Assembly (NCBI GenBank): GCA_036250195.1
Contig: JAVHZZ010000003.1
Span: forward strand, 34,440,335 to 34,504,334
Direction of reading: 5' to 3'
DNA: 64,000 nucleotides
From: Mixophyes australis
Lineage: Eukaryota; Chordata; Amphibia; Anura; Limnodynastidae
Shown here piece by piece: positions 23,923 through 35,414 of the stretch (the stretch's first letter is position 1; every line of letters starts with the position of its first letter). Made by a program: the position numbers and the translations under genes. The notes under the pieces are model-generated. The model did not search any database and had not been told where the DNA came from. It saw only the letters and a list, made by a program, of their open reading frames with translations.

Positions 23923-24048
23923 GTATTTCAGTTAGTTGTTTCTATAATAAGGCAACATAATTCAACAAATCACTATATACATGGTGTAGTTGCTATGGAA
24001 AATAACAGCCTGTTCTGTTTGCTGTGCCAAACAATATCTCATATGGTG

Positions 24049-24252
24049 TTAAACCTGTGTCTTTCCTAGCAGTATTTTTTTACTGAGTGCAGGTAAACAT
24101 GAGATCCATGGCAGACCTGTTTCAGCCATTATTTTCTGCATTTTCAATTTCAGTGTACCATTAAGGCGCTCCATACATCCTGAACTTTGGGATCTGTAGG
24201 GGGTGTGATAGTTTCTGGAATCCTTGCCCCGTAAAGTGTATCCCTCTGTCAC
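24049..24252 (-). pseudogene. Integrase catalytic core C-terminal fragment (provirus)
   Basis: The minus strand contains YHTPYRSQSSGCMERLNGTLK, the conserved end of the integrase core including the third catalytic residue (Glu) of the D,D-35-E triad. The first two Asp positions are not in this open stretch; frameshifts and stops divide the domain between 24252 and 24447. Confidence 0.85.
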
Positions 24253-24446
24253 TTACAATGACCTCTGGTACACCATATCATCAGATTACCTCATTCGCAA
24301 TTTTCTTGGCTAATGCTTTAGCATTTGCTTTTCTATACAGCCATGTCTCCAGCCAGTGACTAAAGAAGTTGACACAGACAAGCACATTCTCAAAGCCCGA
24401 GCATTTGGGAAGTTATAAAGTCTATCTGTATCCTCTTATAGGGATA

Positions 24447-24659
24447 TTATGTCTGGGGTGTGCTTTTCCATAGGACAGACTTACTCGGGTTACTTTGTGC
24501 ACAGACTAGGCATTCTGCCACTAACGACTGTGCTGCTTGGGCGAACCCTGGTACTATCCATAAGCTGCTAGTGAGTACAACCATAGCATCTTTTCCCAGA
24601 TGCACTTTCTCGTGTGCTATATTGGCCATAATGGGATAAACTACTTTTGGCAGACACAA
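24447..24659 (-). pseudogene. Integrase zinc-binding domain fragment (provirus)
   Basis: The minus strand shows an HHCC pattern: HEKVH (His-x3-His) about 33 residues before CLVC (Cys-x2-Cys). This is the N-terminal domain of retroviral integrase. It lies downstream of RNase H as expected and stops before the core domain. Confidence 0.8.
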
Positions 24660-24854
24660 ACGCTGACCTTTACACCACTCCTTGCACTTCTAGTGCTCCA
24701 TGTATTGCCCAAGTCTTTTTTCTTATTTTCTGTTGCTTGTCTTTCCATAAGTTGGAGTGTGCTCTGGTCAAACAGGGGTCAGGGGGTCACCATGTAAATA
24801 GACTCCCCTTGGGGTACTGGGGCTATGGCGGCTTCTCGTGCGGCCTGGTCTATT

Positions 24855-25592
24855 TCACTTAGCTTCGGGGGTAGTATCTCTGTGTGTGTCTTCACCTTCA
24901 TCACTGTTTGGAGGACAGCTGGAATGCAGTGAACAGTGCCCTGGTATGTTCATCATATTGACTGGTTTGCTTGCTGAACCCATAAGGTCCCTACTTTTCC
25001 ATACAGGGCCATAATCATGCGCAATTACAAATGCATAACTTGAATCAGTGTAAATATTTACTCTTTGTCCTTTTTCATATATGCATGCAAGTGTCAGGGC
25101 CTTTAGTTCAGCTTCTTGTGCTGACATGTGACTCGGTAGAGTCTGTTGAATCACTATTTCTGTGTGTGTGGTTACAACACACCCTGTATACGGGACAGGA
25201 TCTATGTGATAGTGTGAACCATCTACAAAAAGAGTGATGTCTGCATCTGGTAATGGTTTATCTTTAATGTGAGATAAAACCAAAGATTCTTGTTTCATTA
25301 GTTCTATGCAATCATGTTCAGAAAAATTTTGTTTGCATTTTTTTTTTTTTTTTTTTTCTTTCTTTCTGTTCAAGCTGGAATGGAATTCCCCCAAATCCCT
25401 AGGGTAACCCCAATATATACAGGTACTTCTCCCATCTTTTGAAACTTGCTGCAATAAGGCAGCAGGATTCAACATTGTGCACTGCTTAAGTGTAACGTTA
25501 CTGGGAGTAAGCAGTGCTACTTCATTAGGATAGGCTTCAGTAAGGAGCATGTGGAATCCAAGGAAAAGGTTCTTGGTTTCTGAGTTCCACAA
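24855..25592 (-). pseudogene. Connection plus RNase H domain of pol (provirus)
   Basis: The longest open stretch of the provirus, about 245 codons. Its C-terminal half carries an RNase H fold signature: an Asp in LFVDGSHY, a Glu in SAQEAELKAL and an Asp in YTDSSYAFV, spaced as in retroviral RNase H. The N-terminal half contains a lysine run encoded by a poly-A tract (poly-T at about 25339-25367 on the plus strand), which looks like slippage or a small insertion. The frame ends before integrase, so no intact pol polyprotein exists. Confidence 0.85.
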
Positions 25593-26185
25593 AGTTTACA
25601 CTCATTAGATGGAGTGTACAGTACAACGGTTAAGACAGATGTGGTAACTTTAATTCTTCTGGAAGAGAAACACTTAGCTTAAATAACCTGTTAATAAGCC
25701 ACATCATCAGTTCTATTAGTGTATATAATAATGTGTTGGGCCACAATACTCACAAACACATTCCTGCATTGGGTATAAACCCCTGTAGTCATGGGTTGCT
25801 CTTTTCTTTATTTGGTTGGGTTAAACTTTCATATTAGAATTTTCTAATTATGTATAATGATCTATACATTACTATGGGCCTGAGTCTGGTTCTTCCAAAC
25901 TTGGCTTTCCTTTCTAGTCTAGTACACATCTACAGCGCACAGCAAAGGAAAATAACGTGCAATCTATATTCCTCCTGCTAATATCAATGAACTCCCCTCT
26001 CTGGTCTCCCTTGGACCTTTAAAAAACTTAAAATACAGTTTACTCAGATTCCCCTTGTCTGAAGGTCTTAACATATATCTGTGAACATGAGAGGCTCTGG
26101 GGCCTCTTGTGCTTCCTTTTTTTTTTTTTTTCTTCTAATAAAAAAGGAAAGGGAGGAAGAAAATACACAGTGCGCTCGGCAAGTG

Positions 26186-26530
26186 TTATATGTCACTCAT
26201 TTCACAATAGGAGGGAATGTCCTTTGTGCTGTATATCTTCATACTTAGTAAATCTGGCCGGTAACAAATGTTTTGCTTGTGCTTGGTTTCTGTCACAACG
26301 TACGATACCGTTAAGGTAACTGGGTGTCCTAGCACAATATCTATACTCTTTTCAAGCACTAAAGCAGAGTAGTATGCAAGTGACCTTAGCTTGCGACCAT
26401 GTATTTGTGTCAGTACTCCTTGTACATGTGCACTGACTTCATAACAAAATAATGTGAAAGGCTTGTCATAATCTGGCAAAGCCAGTGCTGGCACTGAAGT
26501 TATTTCAGCTTAAAATTGGTTAAACATTTG
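26186..26530 (-). pseudogene. Reverse transcriptase thumb/connection fragment (pol remnant)
   Basis: The minus strand encodes the segment LPDYDKPFTLFCYEVSAH followed by GVLTQ and AYYSAL. This matches the end of reverse transcriptase and the connection region of gamma-like retroviruses. An in-frame stop (about 26510) separates it from upstream residues that still read as related sequence. The catalytic palm is not recognisable upstream. It is part of the 22249-29803 provirus and is non-functional. Confidence 0.75.
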
Positions 26531-28603
26531 GTTCTGCTCAGAGGAGAGTATAAATGGCTTGCTATGATCCAGAAGTGCTAATGCAGGAGCACATACAATT
26601 GCTCTTAAAGTCTTAAATCTTTTTCATTTCTGTAAAAATATAGAATTCCCATCAATGCATTACCATACCCACAATAAAAAGAATTATTTACAGTATATGA
26701 CAATTATAGCACAGTAAATAAGGGCAGTAAATGTCTTTACAAACACTGATTTACTCAAAACTGTAATGAGGATACAAATAAAAACCTTTTGCTTTCTGCA
26801 CATACAGAAAAACCACCTAGTTCATGCATTTGCTATGCGAATAGCACATAAACTCTAATATCTCTTTCCAAAACAAGGTAATCATTACTCAGAAGAGTTT
26901 ACGTTATTTAAATCCTTCATTAGTTTATACTTATGTTTGTTGTGGTGCAAAGATGGTGCATTGGAAGTTAAATCAATGCAATCTGGATTGCCTAATGGGT
27001 CTTTGCAGCTGGAGACCTGTGAATAAAAAAACTTTTGCATAGAGATTAACATTTATTTACTAGGAATTACTGTAACTGTAACATGCGTGTATACTGTTAT
27101 CAGGTAACCAGTGAACAGCTGCTAAAAGCTTAACTGTGACGCTATGCGTTCCATGCCTTGATTTCCTCAAAGGGGCAGTCCCTAATTTCACAAATAGAGA
27201 ATGTCAAAGTGACGAGACCTGGGCGAGTGTTCAAAGCCACTCCTTTCTTATCATCTCTTAGTACAGCCCTTTTAAATGACACTAATTAAATTTCCGGGTT
27301 TAGAAACATTCAATCTGGAATCTTGGTTCCAAGTATTCAACCATTTTAAAAGCAGCACTGTCTCATAAATCAGGGTACTCTCGTTAGACACAATACATTG
27401 TGTCTGTAAATCATTCAACATTTTCTCAACAAAATCTCTCTCCCGTGACCAAATATTCACACATATTTCTAGATTCTGTGATTTTCGTGTTCAAAGTAAA
27501 AATATATTCACTTAAGTCTCGCTCACAGACAACATTTTATCTCGTAACATTTCTTTAAAGGCATAACAAACCCTCCTGATTTCTGAGAACATTCATCAGC
27601 GCCATTTTAACACAGATAAAAACAGCATGTAAGCTCACTCCCACAATTCTCAACTTCATTAAAGAGAAAGCTATATTTCTGAACTTCAGAAACAAAATTA
27701 TTTTGTTCAAATACAGAAACGGCTTGTTGGATCCCAGCCAGCTTTGTTCTGACACTAGTACTTATAGTGATAATGTACATTATTTACAATCTTGTCCGTG
27801 CAATCGGACCAAACATTTTAAAACTTCTTTTGTATCTTTTTAAAAGCTTATCATTAAGCAATGAATGTACAACTTTTTCAACCTTGAAACATGTCTCTTG
27901 TAAAAAACGGACAAGACAGACAAACATTGTGATTTAAAGTAAATCAAACATCTCCCTTATAGAGCACTAAGACAGAGAACAAACAATGTGAATTATCACG
28001 GATCTCTCTCACACGCAGTAAGACGGAGACAAAACTCACATACAGAGAAAGAAAACTTAACTGACATCTTCCAGCCTACTGCTGTGGAACTACAAGTCCC
28101 AGCATTACACTAAATACAAGTTAGCTTCAACATGTTATCATCAATCAGCACTCCGGACACATTTTTTTAATTTTACATACATTGTCAAAAAACAAAAAAC
28201 AGTGTGCTTCTTATCTCAACACACTGAAATCATTTACACAGAATAAGGGAGGGGCACATTTCACTTATTCAGCTGCACAGGATCAAACATACATTTATAA
28301 TATACAACCTACTTGATTCATTATTCAGCTTCCGATGCATTTAGCATATCCACATATATTTCGACTTTTCAGATCTCTTAACTTTCCTGTGCCACCTCAA
28401 ACAATCTCTTGGGGTTTGATCTCAATACCCCTTTGTTCTTGTCACATTACCACTTGCAACACCTTTGTTTCTCCATCCACACATATCTTTGGCTATCCCC
28501 GCTTTCTTGAAAAATTCCCTGCAGACCTTCTACTCCCCCATTTCCTTAAGTCTTTGTGCATCATATCTATGAGGGAGCTGCTGTCATTTGTTTACTATCT
28601 ATA

Positions 28604-28843
28604 TTACTCGTATTGACAGTATTCTGTTGAGTCCAAATCGGGACTCTTATCTAGTTTCTGTGGGTTGTCCTTGCACTGGACGCCCCGTTCTGTGGACTCC
28701 TTGTACTGGATGTCCGTGCTAAATAGCTTCTTTGACAGTATCTGGGACGAAGGTCTTTTGGAAATCTCTCTTACACAATTTGGGCAGATTACAGAATCTC
28801 CCTTCTTTGATATACCTCTGGGGATGGTGTCTAAAATGTTCAC
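28604..28843 (-). pseudogene. Gag-like fragment of the provirus
   Basis: An open stretch of about 79 codons lying about 385 nt after the 5' LTR, where gag should begin. It contains a CPNC pair followed by a basic Ser/Lys segment. There is no ATG: the open frame begins with GTG right after a stop, and it ends at a stop at 28604. Position in the provirus is the main argument, since I do not recognise a specific matrix or capsid motif. The 28.6-26.5 kb interior beyond it is too degraded to read as gag, protease or the reverse-transcriptase palm. Confidence 0.4.
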
Positions 28844-29204
28844 TCAATGTTCAAAACAATAACTCTCTAAATCCCTCTATTCCATTACATGCTTCTTTGA
28901 TCAATGTCTTATGTGACTTTTATGCTTTATACATCATACATAGGTACAAACACATGCACTCAAAATTCAATCATCTTTCAAAAATCTAATCAACAATACA
29001 ATTACAGTAAACAAATTGGGTTAATACTGTATTATATTAATCAGATGATACTTGAGACTCACAAATTCGCGTGTCAGGTGCCTCAGACAGACATGAGGTG
29101 ACCCAGACTAGGAAGACCAACGAGTAGAAATCTACTGACCGCGGATGTTGGGGTTCAATGTGCTGGGAAACCTCCGTTGTCTGTCTTGTAGCCTGCTGGA
29201 CAGC

Positions 29205-29228
29205 GAATCTCTGTGGCGACCTCCAAGT
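29205..29228 (-). other. Candidate primer-binding site of the provirus
   Basis: Directly after the 5' LTR on the minus strand the sequence reads ACT then TGGAGGTCGCCACAGAG. A TGG a few bases after the LTR end is the usual start of a retroviral primer-binding site. I could not match the following bases to a specific tRNA 3' end, so the primer is unassigned. Confidence 0.4.
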
Positions 29229-29803
29229 TGTTAGATCTGAAATTCTGACCCAAGTCTGCCTGTGGTGTCAAGTATATCTGGAAGCGCTTCAATCAGCTGG
29301 AGAGAATTGACACAGACCAAGTTCTGTATACAAGGAATATTCTCTAGTTTATTGATACAAAGATACAGGTTTTTATAGGCTACTGAATAAATGAATCCTA
29401 CGTCATATGCATACAATAGTTTATACCACTAGTTTATGAGAAGCGCTACTGATTAACTTTCTCACGTATTCTTGAGGTGTTTACTTTTCTCCCCCTTCTA
29501 AGGACAGATGAGCCTATTATTTCTTATCTCAAGGGGAGTTGGAGATATGCTATGTGTAACACCATGGATACAGCTCCCATACTACCAGCTGGATATGAAG
29601 CTCATTATTGTTTTCATAACTGGTTACATTCTTCAGGTGTTCCCTATTAGTTCAACTTCAAGGCCATAGGCTCACATATTGCAAAACTGCAAGTTAACAG
29701 AAAAATGAATAATCTCTTCTAGCAAATAATATTTCTATACAAGTTACAATAAAATGGCTGAACAAAGGCCTTATGAGGCCTTAACAAAAAATCATATTTA
29801 ACA
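29229..29803 (-). repeat. Provirus 5' LTR
   Basis: A 575-bp LTR, upstream for the minus-strand provirus. On that strand it starts TGTTAAATATG and ends AGATCTAACA. An AATAAA polyadenylation signal is complementary to 29348-29353, about 120 bp before the LTR end, which fixes the minus orientation. It is identical by eye to the other LTR and is flanked by GACT. Confidence 0.93.
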
Positions 29804-30375
29804 GACTCTAATGGGAAAGGCAGGACCAGAGTATTCTCACACTGCAAAGGAAAATAATGCATCCCCGATTCCTTGCCAGAAGCGTAATCTAGCACACATC
29901 CGTCATAAGACTCGTCTGCACACCCTCTGTGCGGGTTTGGAATGACCATCAGTAGTTTCTAATAAGCTGACATTGGATATCAGCCAATAACAAATAGAAC
30001 TTGGTGAACTCGCTCCGACTCACTCCAATGTAAACACTGGATTGTAATTCTTTCCAGGCTGCACACAGACCTATTATCCGGTTTCAGTAGCTTATTATTG
30101 GCTAATAGCTATTTAATTATTCAACAGAACTAAATATCAGCGCTTATCGTGGTGGATTTACGGCGTGCTCGCAGCCCACGGGAACTTCAGAGAGTTTTTA
30201 AGAGAGTAACTGCTTAAACGGCCAACGCTACTGATCAATCATCAATAACATTTTATCTGGACCAAAACATTAGGTTCATAAACAGACATTACAGGATTCT
30301 AGATTTGCTGGGCAAAGAATGACCAATGCCCCTGAATGTAGGAAAGTGTGACTATGTTTATTGTACAATGTATAT

Positions 30376-30567
30376 CAGTGTTTCCCAAACCCAGTGCTCA
30401 GGTACCACTAACAGTGCAGGTTTTGCAGGTCACAGGTGATATAATTAAACCACCTGTGGATCTGTTACATTGTGTCAGTCGGTAATGAATACACCTGTGC
30501 TCCAACAAGGAGATATGGAAAACCTGCACTGTTAGGGGTCCCTGAGGACTGGGTTTGGGATACAATG
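30376..30567. mobile_element. hAT-type palindromic MITE, perfect 8-bp duplication
   Basis: A 192-bp element with ends CAGTGTTTCCCAAACCC and GGGTTTGGGATACAATG. Long inverted arms share AACAGTGCAGGTTTT / AAAACCTGCACTGTT. The duplication ATGTATAT is intact at 30368-30375 and 30568-30575. It has no coding capacity. It sits in intron 2 about 340 bp from the exon 2 donor. Confidence 0.88.
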
Positions 30568-30906
30568 ATGTATATGAATACATAAAGCTATATGGCAAAG
30601 CAGAAACTGTTCAAAATATTTAAAATATAGGGTTGGATTATCCCAGTAAAAGTAAAGGTGAGGAAGACTTATGGGAAAAGTGGAGGTATTGCCTATAGCA
30701 ACCAGATTATAGCTATCATTTGTCTGGTACATTCTAGGCAGAGAACCTCTTAAAGTGCACAAGTATTAAATAAACCTCAGAGCACAAAAAAAGGCAAAGA
30801 AAGCATCAGTAACATGATCGGAATAAAAGGAAACGTAAAGAACTGTAAAAAACAAAACAAAAACACAAACAAAAAAGAGGCAATGGATCACAAAACAAAA
30901 ACTCAC

Positions 30907-31519
30907 CATATTCAGCAGGTGGAGAATAGACGTCCGTGGAAGGGGAAGAAGACAGGGGTCCGCATATATTGTCCTGCTGACTTGTACCAGGCTCCAGGAC
31001 CACCAGGCCGAGCTCCGAGCAGTTCGTGTGGGTCTTACATCTCATAGTACTGGAAGGCACATCAGAAAAAGTACCGCGTGAGCACGTCTTACATTTCACA
31101 TTCTCCGTCTCGCTTCCTTTCTTCCTTACGCCCCAGCCCACCGGGCACACTGTATGGTTGGCACAGGTGCCATTGACGAGATACGCACTGGGCGGGCAGG
31201 AGCACTCGCGGTCAGACAAGGCAGAACAAGGCAATTTCACGACCATGGGCGGTTCGCACGGCGGACTGCACGCGTGGCACCTCTCAATCCCGTTCTCGTG
31301 TTTGGTGAAGGTCCCGTTGGGGCACGGGCTACACTCCCGCAGGGCAGACTCGGTACAGTGTTTGGACACGTAAGTGCCAGCTGGGCATTTGTCGCAGATT
31401 AGATCTTTTTTGGACCCAGCGATGGTGTACTGATATTTTCCTGACGGCAGAATCGTGGTCTTCTTGTCCGATAACTGCACCGGCACAGATCCCGTGGTTT
31501 CAAGGTGAAAAAGCAGGAT
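30907..31519 (-). CDS. TNFRSF21: TNFRSF21 (DR6) coding exon 2, extracellular cysteine-rich domains
   Basis: This exon encodes residues 30-233 plus one base of codon 234. It finishes the signal peptide and then carries the ligand-binding ectodomain. Cysteine-rich TNFR repeats run from about C71 (motif [10 protein letters not shown]) to the NICG at about 213-216, with regular cysteine pairs and a [11 protein letters not shown] segment close to human DR6. NGT and NHT sequons sit at about N145 and N150. The acceptor is a pyrimidine tract ending TTTCAG (AG at 31520-31521) and the donor is GTGAGT at 30901-30906. The frame is open for 613 nt and enters in phase 0 and leaves in phase 1. Family knowledge: DR6 signals through JNK and caspases in neurons and lymphocytes and can bind an APP N-terminal region. 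The match to DR6 over other TNFRSF members is strong. Confidence 0.97.
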
Positions 31520-32119
31520 CTGAAAGCAAAAAGAGGGAACGGTTTTTCGTGTGTCGGAATTGTTTTTTTTTGTTCTAATTTTAAATATTTTAAATGCATA
31601 CAAAAGCAGTTTGAGGGATTATAAATGAATCATATACACACACAGTAGATATTTACAAAAATTACCAACAATACATTATTTTTAAAGTTGATCCTTGATA
31701 ATCAAATCTTCTGTCTTAAGTTGAACTGTTGTAATATTATCACCAAGCAGAATTGTCCAGTTTTCCATCACATGATGCCCCTGGAAATGTGATATTTGTC
31801 TCATAAAACAAACAACATTTTATGGGCTAAACCTAATGCCGCAGGTCATCCCAAAGCTTGTTAATGTAGAGTACATCCTATTTATACGCTGGATTTAATG
31901 TTCTCCTTTCTGTACTGTCCATGTTTTATATTCTTTAGACACATTTTCAAACCATGTTACATTTTCTACATTTGGAAACATCCGTTGGGTACGGAATGTT
32001 ACAGAACATCTTTTGTGGTTACAATAAGGTAGTTTGGCTCCTGAATACAATGCAGAACAATATACAGAAACCATTACTGACAAGATAACATTATGGCTAA
32101 CACAACTCAAAGCAAATAA

Positions 32120-32790
32120 TTGTATTATTATCATCCTTTATTTTTAGGGCGCCACAAAGTAAATAGCATTACAGGACAATACAATAAACATAGAATACAC
32201 ATTACAACAATGGGCAACAAGGTGTAAGGGGGTAAAGCAACAGACTATAGCTAGAAGGACGGAGGAGAGGTGCAGGAATGATTCTGACAAAGGGGTGAAA
32301 CACAGGGGTAAGGCGATCTAGAAATCAGACGGGTGGGGTTGAAACAAAAGTGGGTGACGTGAAATGGGAGGATGAATGAGGGTGAGGAATACTTTGTGTG
32401 AACAGGTGGGTTTTCAGGGAGAAGCTTTGCAGGTTCGGGGTCATCCTAATAGGAGGGAGATCATTCCAGAGAAGGGGGGCAGCATGGGAGAAATCTTGTA
32501 TATGGGAGCGAGGCGTGGTTACCAGAAGGCAGGGGAGGCAATGGTCGTAGGCCAACCGGAGAGGGAGGGAGTATGGATAGAGATGAGGTTGAAGATATAG
32601 GGGGCAGTGCTGTTAGAGAGGGTTTTGCGTGTGATGCGGAGGAGCTTGAGGAGGATTGTGTAGGGGACGGGGAGCCAGTTTAAGGGGTTGCGGTAACTGA
32701 GTGGGGAGGCAGCAGTGAAGCAGTGAGAGAGGAAGATTAATCTTGCTGCAGTATAGATTGAAGAGGAGTGAGATGGTAGCGAGGGAAGTC
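32120..32790 (-). mobile_element. L2-like LINE 3' end; source of the adjacent minisatellite
   Basis: On the minus strand 32325-32555 encodes a reverse-transcriptase tail of the same type as at 46.5 kb (FSHAAPLLWNDLPPIRM, SFSLKTHLF). The tail side has TTATTTTTAGGGCGCCAC at about 32139. The coding side runs into GGGAGCGAG-type sequence that becomes a 31-bp tandem array from about 32790. Confidence 0.8.
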
Positions 32791-33757
32791 AGTAAAGAGT
32801 GCGACGGGAGCGGGGGAAGACAGTAAAGAGTGAGACGGGAGCGGGGGAGGTCATTAAAGAATGAGACGGGAGCGGGGGAGGTCAGTAAAGAATGAGACGG
32901 GAGCGGGGGAGGTCAGTAAGGAGAGAGACGGGAGCGGGGGAGGTCAGTAAGGAGAGAGGCGGTCAGTAAGGAGAGAGGCGGGAGCGGGGGAGGTCAGTAA
33001 GGAGAGAGGCGGGAGCGGGGGAGGTCAGTAAGGAGAGAGACGGGAGCGGGGGAGGTCAGTAAGGAGAGAGACGGGAGCGGGGGAGGTCAGTAAGGAGAGA
33101 GACGGGAGCGGGGGAGGTCAGTAAGGAGAGAGACGGGAGCGGGGGAGGTCAGTAAGGAGAGAGGCGGTCAGTAAGGAGAGAGGCGGGAGCGGGGGAGGTC
33201 AGTAAGGAGAGAGGCGGGAGCGGGGGAGGTCAGTAAGGAGAGAGACGGGAGCGGGGGAGGTCAGTAAGGAGAGAGGCGGTCAGTAAGGAGAGAGGCGGGA
33301 GCGGGGGAGGTCAGTAAGGAGAGAGGCGGGAGCGGGGGAGGTCAGTAAGGAGAGAGGCGGGAGCGGGGGAGGTCAGTAAGGAGAGAGGCGGGAGCGGGGG
33401 AGGTCAGTAAGGAGAGAGGCGGGAGCGGGGGAGGTCAGTAAAGAATGAGACGGGAGCGGGGGAGGTCAGTAAAGAATGAGACGGGAGCGGGGGAGGTCAG
33501 TAAGGAGAGAGACGGGAGCGGGGGAGGTCAGTAAGGAGAGAGGCGGGAGCGGGGGAGGTCAGTAAAGAATGAGACGGGAGCGGGGGAGGTCAGTAAGGAG
33601 AGAGACGGGAGCGGGGGAGGTCAGTAAGGAGAGAGACGGGAGCGGGGGAGGTCAGTAAGGAGAGAGACGGGAGCGGGGGGGGTCAGTAAGAAGAGAGACG
33701 GGAGCGGGGGGGGTCAGTAAGGAGAGAGACGGGAGCGGGGGAGGTCAGTAAGGAGAG
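32790..33757. repeat. 31-bp minisatellite derived from a LINE
   Basis: The unit is GTCAGTAAGGAGAGAGACGG plus GAGCGGGGGAG, about 30 copies. Several units have AAAGAATGAG instead of AGGAGAGAG. Three short 19-bp units lack the 12-bp GGAGCGGGGGAG part (about 32948, 33162, 33267). The array grows directly out of L2-like coding sequence on its left, ending AGTCAGTAAAGAGTGCG. Confidence 0.95.
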
Positions 33758-35414
33758 GAAACGTTTGCAGTATTATTAAGTCTGTGTTGTGTTCAGACCC
33801 CAGTATCACAAACTAGCCACTAAGAAAATAGAGAAAAAATAAAACAAACACTCAAAACACGCAACATGTAGGGAAGGGAGTACAAGAGCTATACATCCTT
33901 TGTACCCTTATAGGTAGCCACAACAACAGTAAGATATCAGGAGATCCTAATATGTCTCAGAGTACTGAAATTCCCACCTGGGGTAGCAAATGCTGAGGTC
34001 ATTGTTTTTAAGTGATCAGAGAAACGTTGCCCATAAAACCCATTCATGGGTTCAATTCTCTTCCAATGTTTAGAGTTAACCCTCCTCTTCTGGGGTAAAA
34101 CCGAGAGGCGTCCCTCCACACTGCCCCCCTTTAAATTGAGCGGGGCTACATCATGGGTGTGGGAAGAGACTCCGACGTTTCACATATTGGGGTGAGCAGC
34201 TCGCCCCCAACCAGAGTGGAGTTCTTTTTTAACATGGGTACAGGCAGACCTTGAACTATTGTAAAAATAAGAATCCAACGTTTCACCTCTCCAGCTAAAC
34301 ACAATAGCAAGCAGGTTTGTACTTCACTTTTCATAAATATACTTCAAAATAAAATATAAATAATTTAAAATTAAGATCTCGGCTGGCTGACAATTTGCAA
34401 CCTGACAAATCTTTTCAAAAATATGAGTCATCTATTTCATTTTTGACCTAATCTATTGTTCCTGGCAGGACCCCACGATGACAGCAAAGTATTACTCCCA
34501 GGAACACTGTAGATGAGTAACTAGATGCAATTATAGAGAATGACTAAACACTACAGAGAAATCCCTATACACTTTCACCTAACAAGTCCAGGAGTTGCCA
34601 GAGATTGCGGTGACATTCCCGTAACTGAATGACTGTAATGATACTACAATCTCGTGGGAAACCACCACACAAGGAAGTTAAAAGGTCTTAATAACCTGCT
34701 GGGTGGCCCTCGCCATTCACTGATGGAAAAGTGTCAGTCATCCAGCAATTAGAAGTGAAATTTTGAAATGCTTTGTTTTCCAGAGGTACAGGTTTCCAGA
34801 CAATTAATTAAATAAAGACACTGTCAGCCTCCTAGTCCCTTACATTAATAACTGGATGTTTCAGTTTAATCTAAGGAGGAAGAAACAGATGTTACTGTAG
34901 GAAAGGGAGGTGGAACCGATTAGATTATAGTTTACTGGTATTTCATTTACAGCTTGAAATTAATCCTCAAATAGAGGACTCATTAAGGTTACACCGAGAT
35001 GGGGTACAGAGAGCATCTATAAATAATGCAGCGTGCCTTAATAGAACACAAGGTATTAATGCTTTCCCACAGGACCGAAGAGTGAAGGATTAACAATTAC
35101 CCTGGGAATTAAGGTTAGAGATATGCAAATCGCTCCGCACTCAGTGTTCCAATATCTACAATCCTCTGCAGGAGAGCCCAGGGCAATATTATCATTTTAA
35201 CAACTGCCAAAGGTTAACACTTGAGAGGATACAAAATCTGAAAAACAGGAAACCCCGATAGAAGGTGGTTCAAAAGTTCTTTAAAGATTCACAGAATTGC
35301 GAGTAAGAAAATCTTATACTGTTCATAGCTCATTAAAGCAACAATCCCATGGTAAATGGAGCAGTGTAAGCTATAAGAAGAAGCTTGGTAATGACCTTTT
35401 TCCTTGGTTTGTTA

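Larger units (their letters stand above)
22249..29803 (-). mobile_element. Defective endogenous retrovirus (class I/gamma-like) with identical LTRs
   Basis: A 7,555-bp provirus on the minus strand inside TNFRSF21 intron 2, in the same orientation as the gene. Two 575-bp direct repeats (22249-22823 and 29229-29803) begin TGTTAGATCTG and end TTTAACA, and I read them as identical at every base. The target duplication GACT is intact on both sides (22245-22248, 29804-29807); 4 bp is typical of gamma-type retroviruses. The interior (6,405 bp) carries, in minus-strand order, a gag-like fragment, the C-terminal part of reverse transcriptase, RNase H, integrase and a possible envelope tail. All are interrupted. 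I could not find the reverse-transcriptase palm (YXDD region), protease or envelope surface subunit, so this copy cannot be autonomous. Confidence 0.92.
18823..30906 (-). other. TNFRSF21: TNFRSF21 intron 2 (about 12.1 kb)
   Basis: Phase-1 intron. More than half of it is a provirus (22249-29803). It also contains a Tc1 element (20654-21749), a hAT-type MITE (30376-30567) and a dispersed repeat at 19.6 kb. I see nothing else in 18.9-19.6, 19.96-20.65, 21.75-22.24 and 29.8-30.37 kb. Confidence 0.85.

Noticed and set aside
29200..29230. tRNA-Asn-like AATCTCTGTGGCG near the primer-binding site
   Set aside because: Only about a dozen bases match the 5' end of a tRNA, in the wrong sense for a primer-binding site; no cloverleaf can be formed.
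30814..31402. Plus-strand open frames across exon 2
   Set aside because: Antisense shadows; the minus-strand frame has the conserved cysteine pattern and both splice sites.
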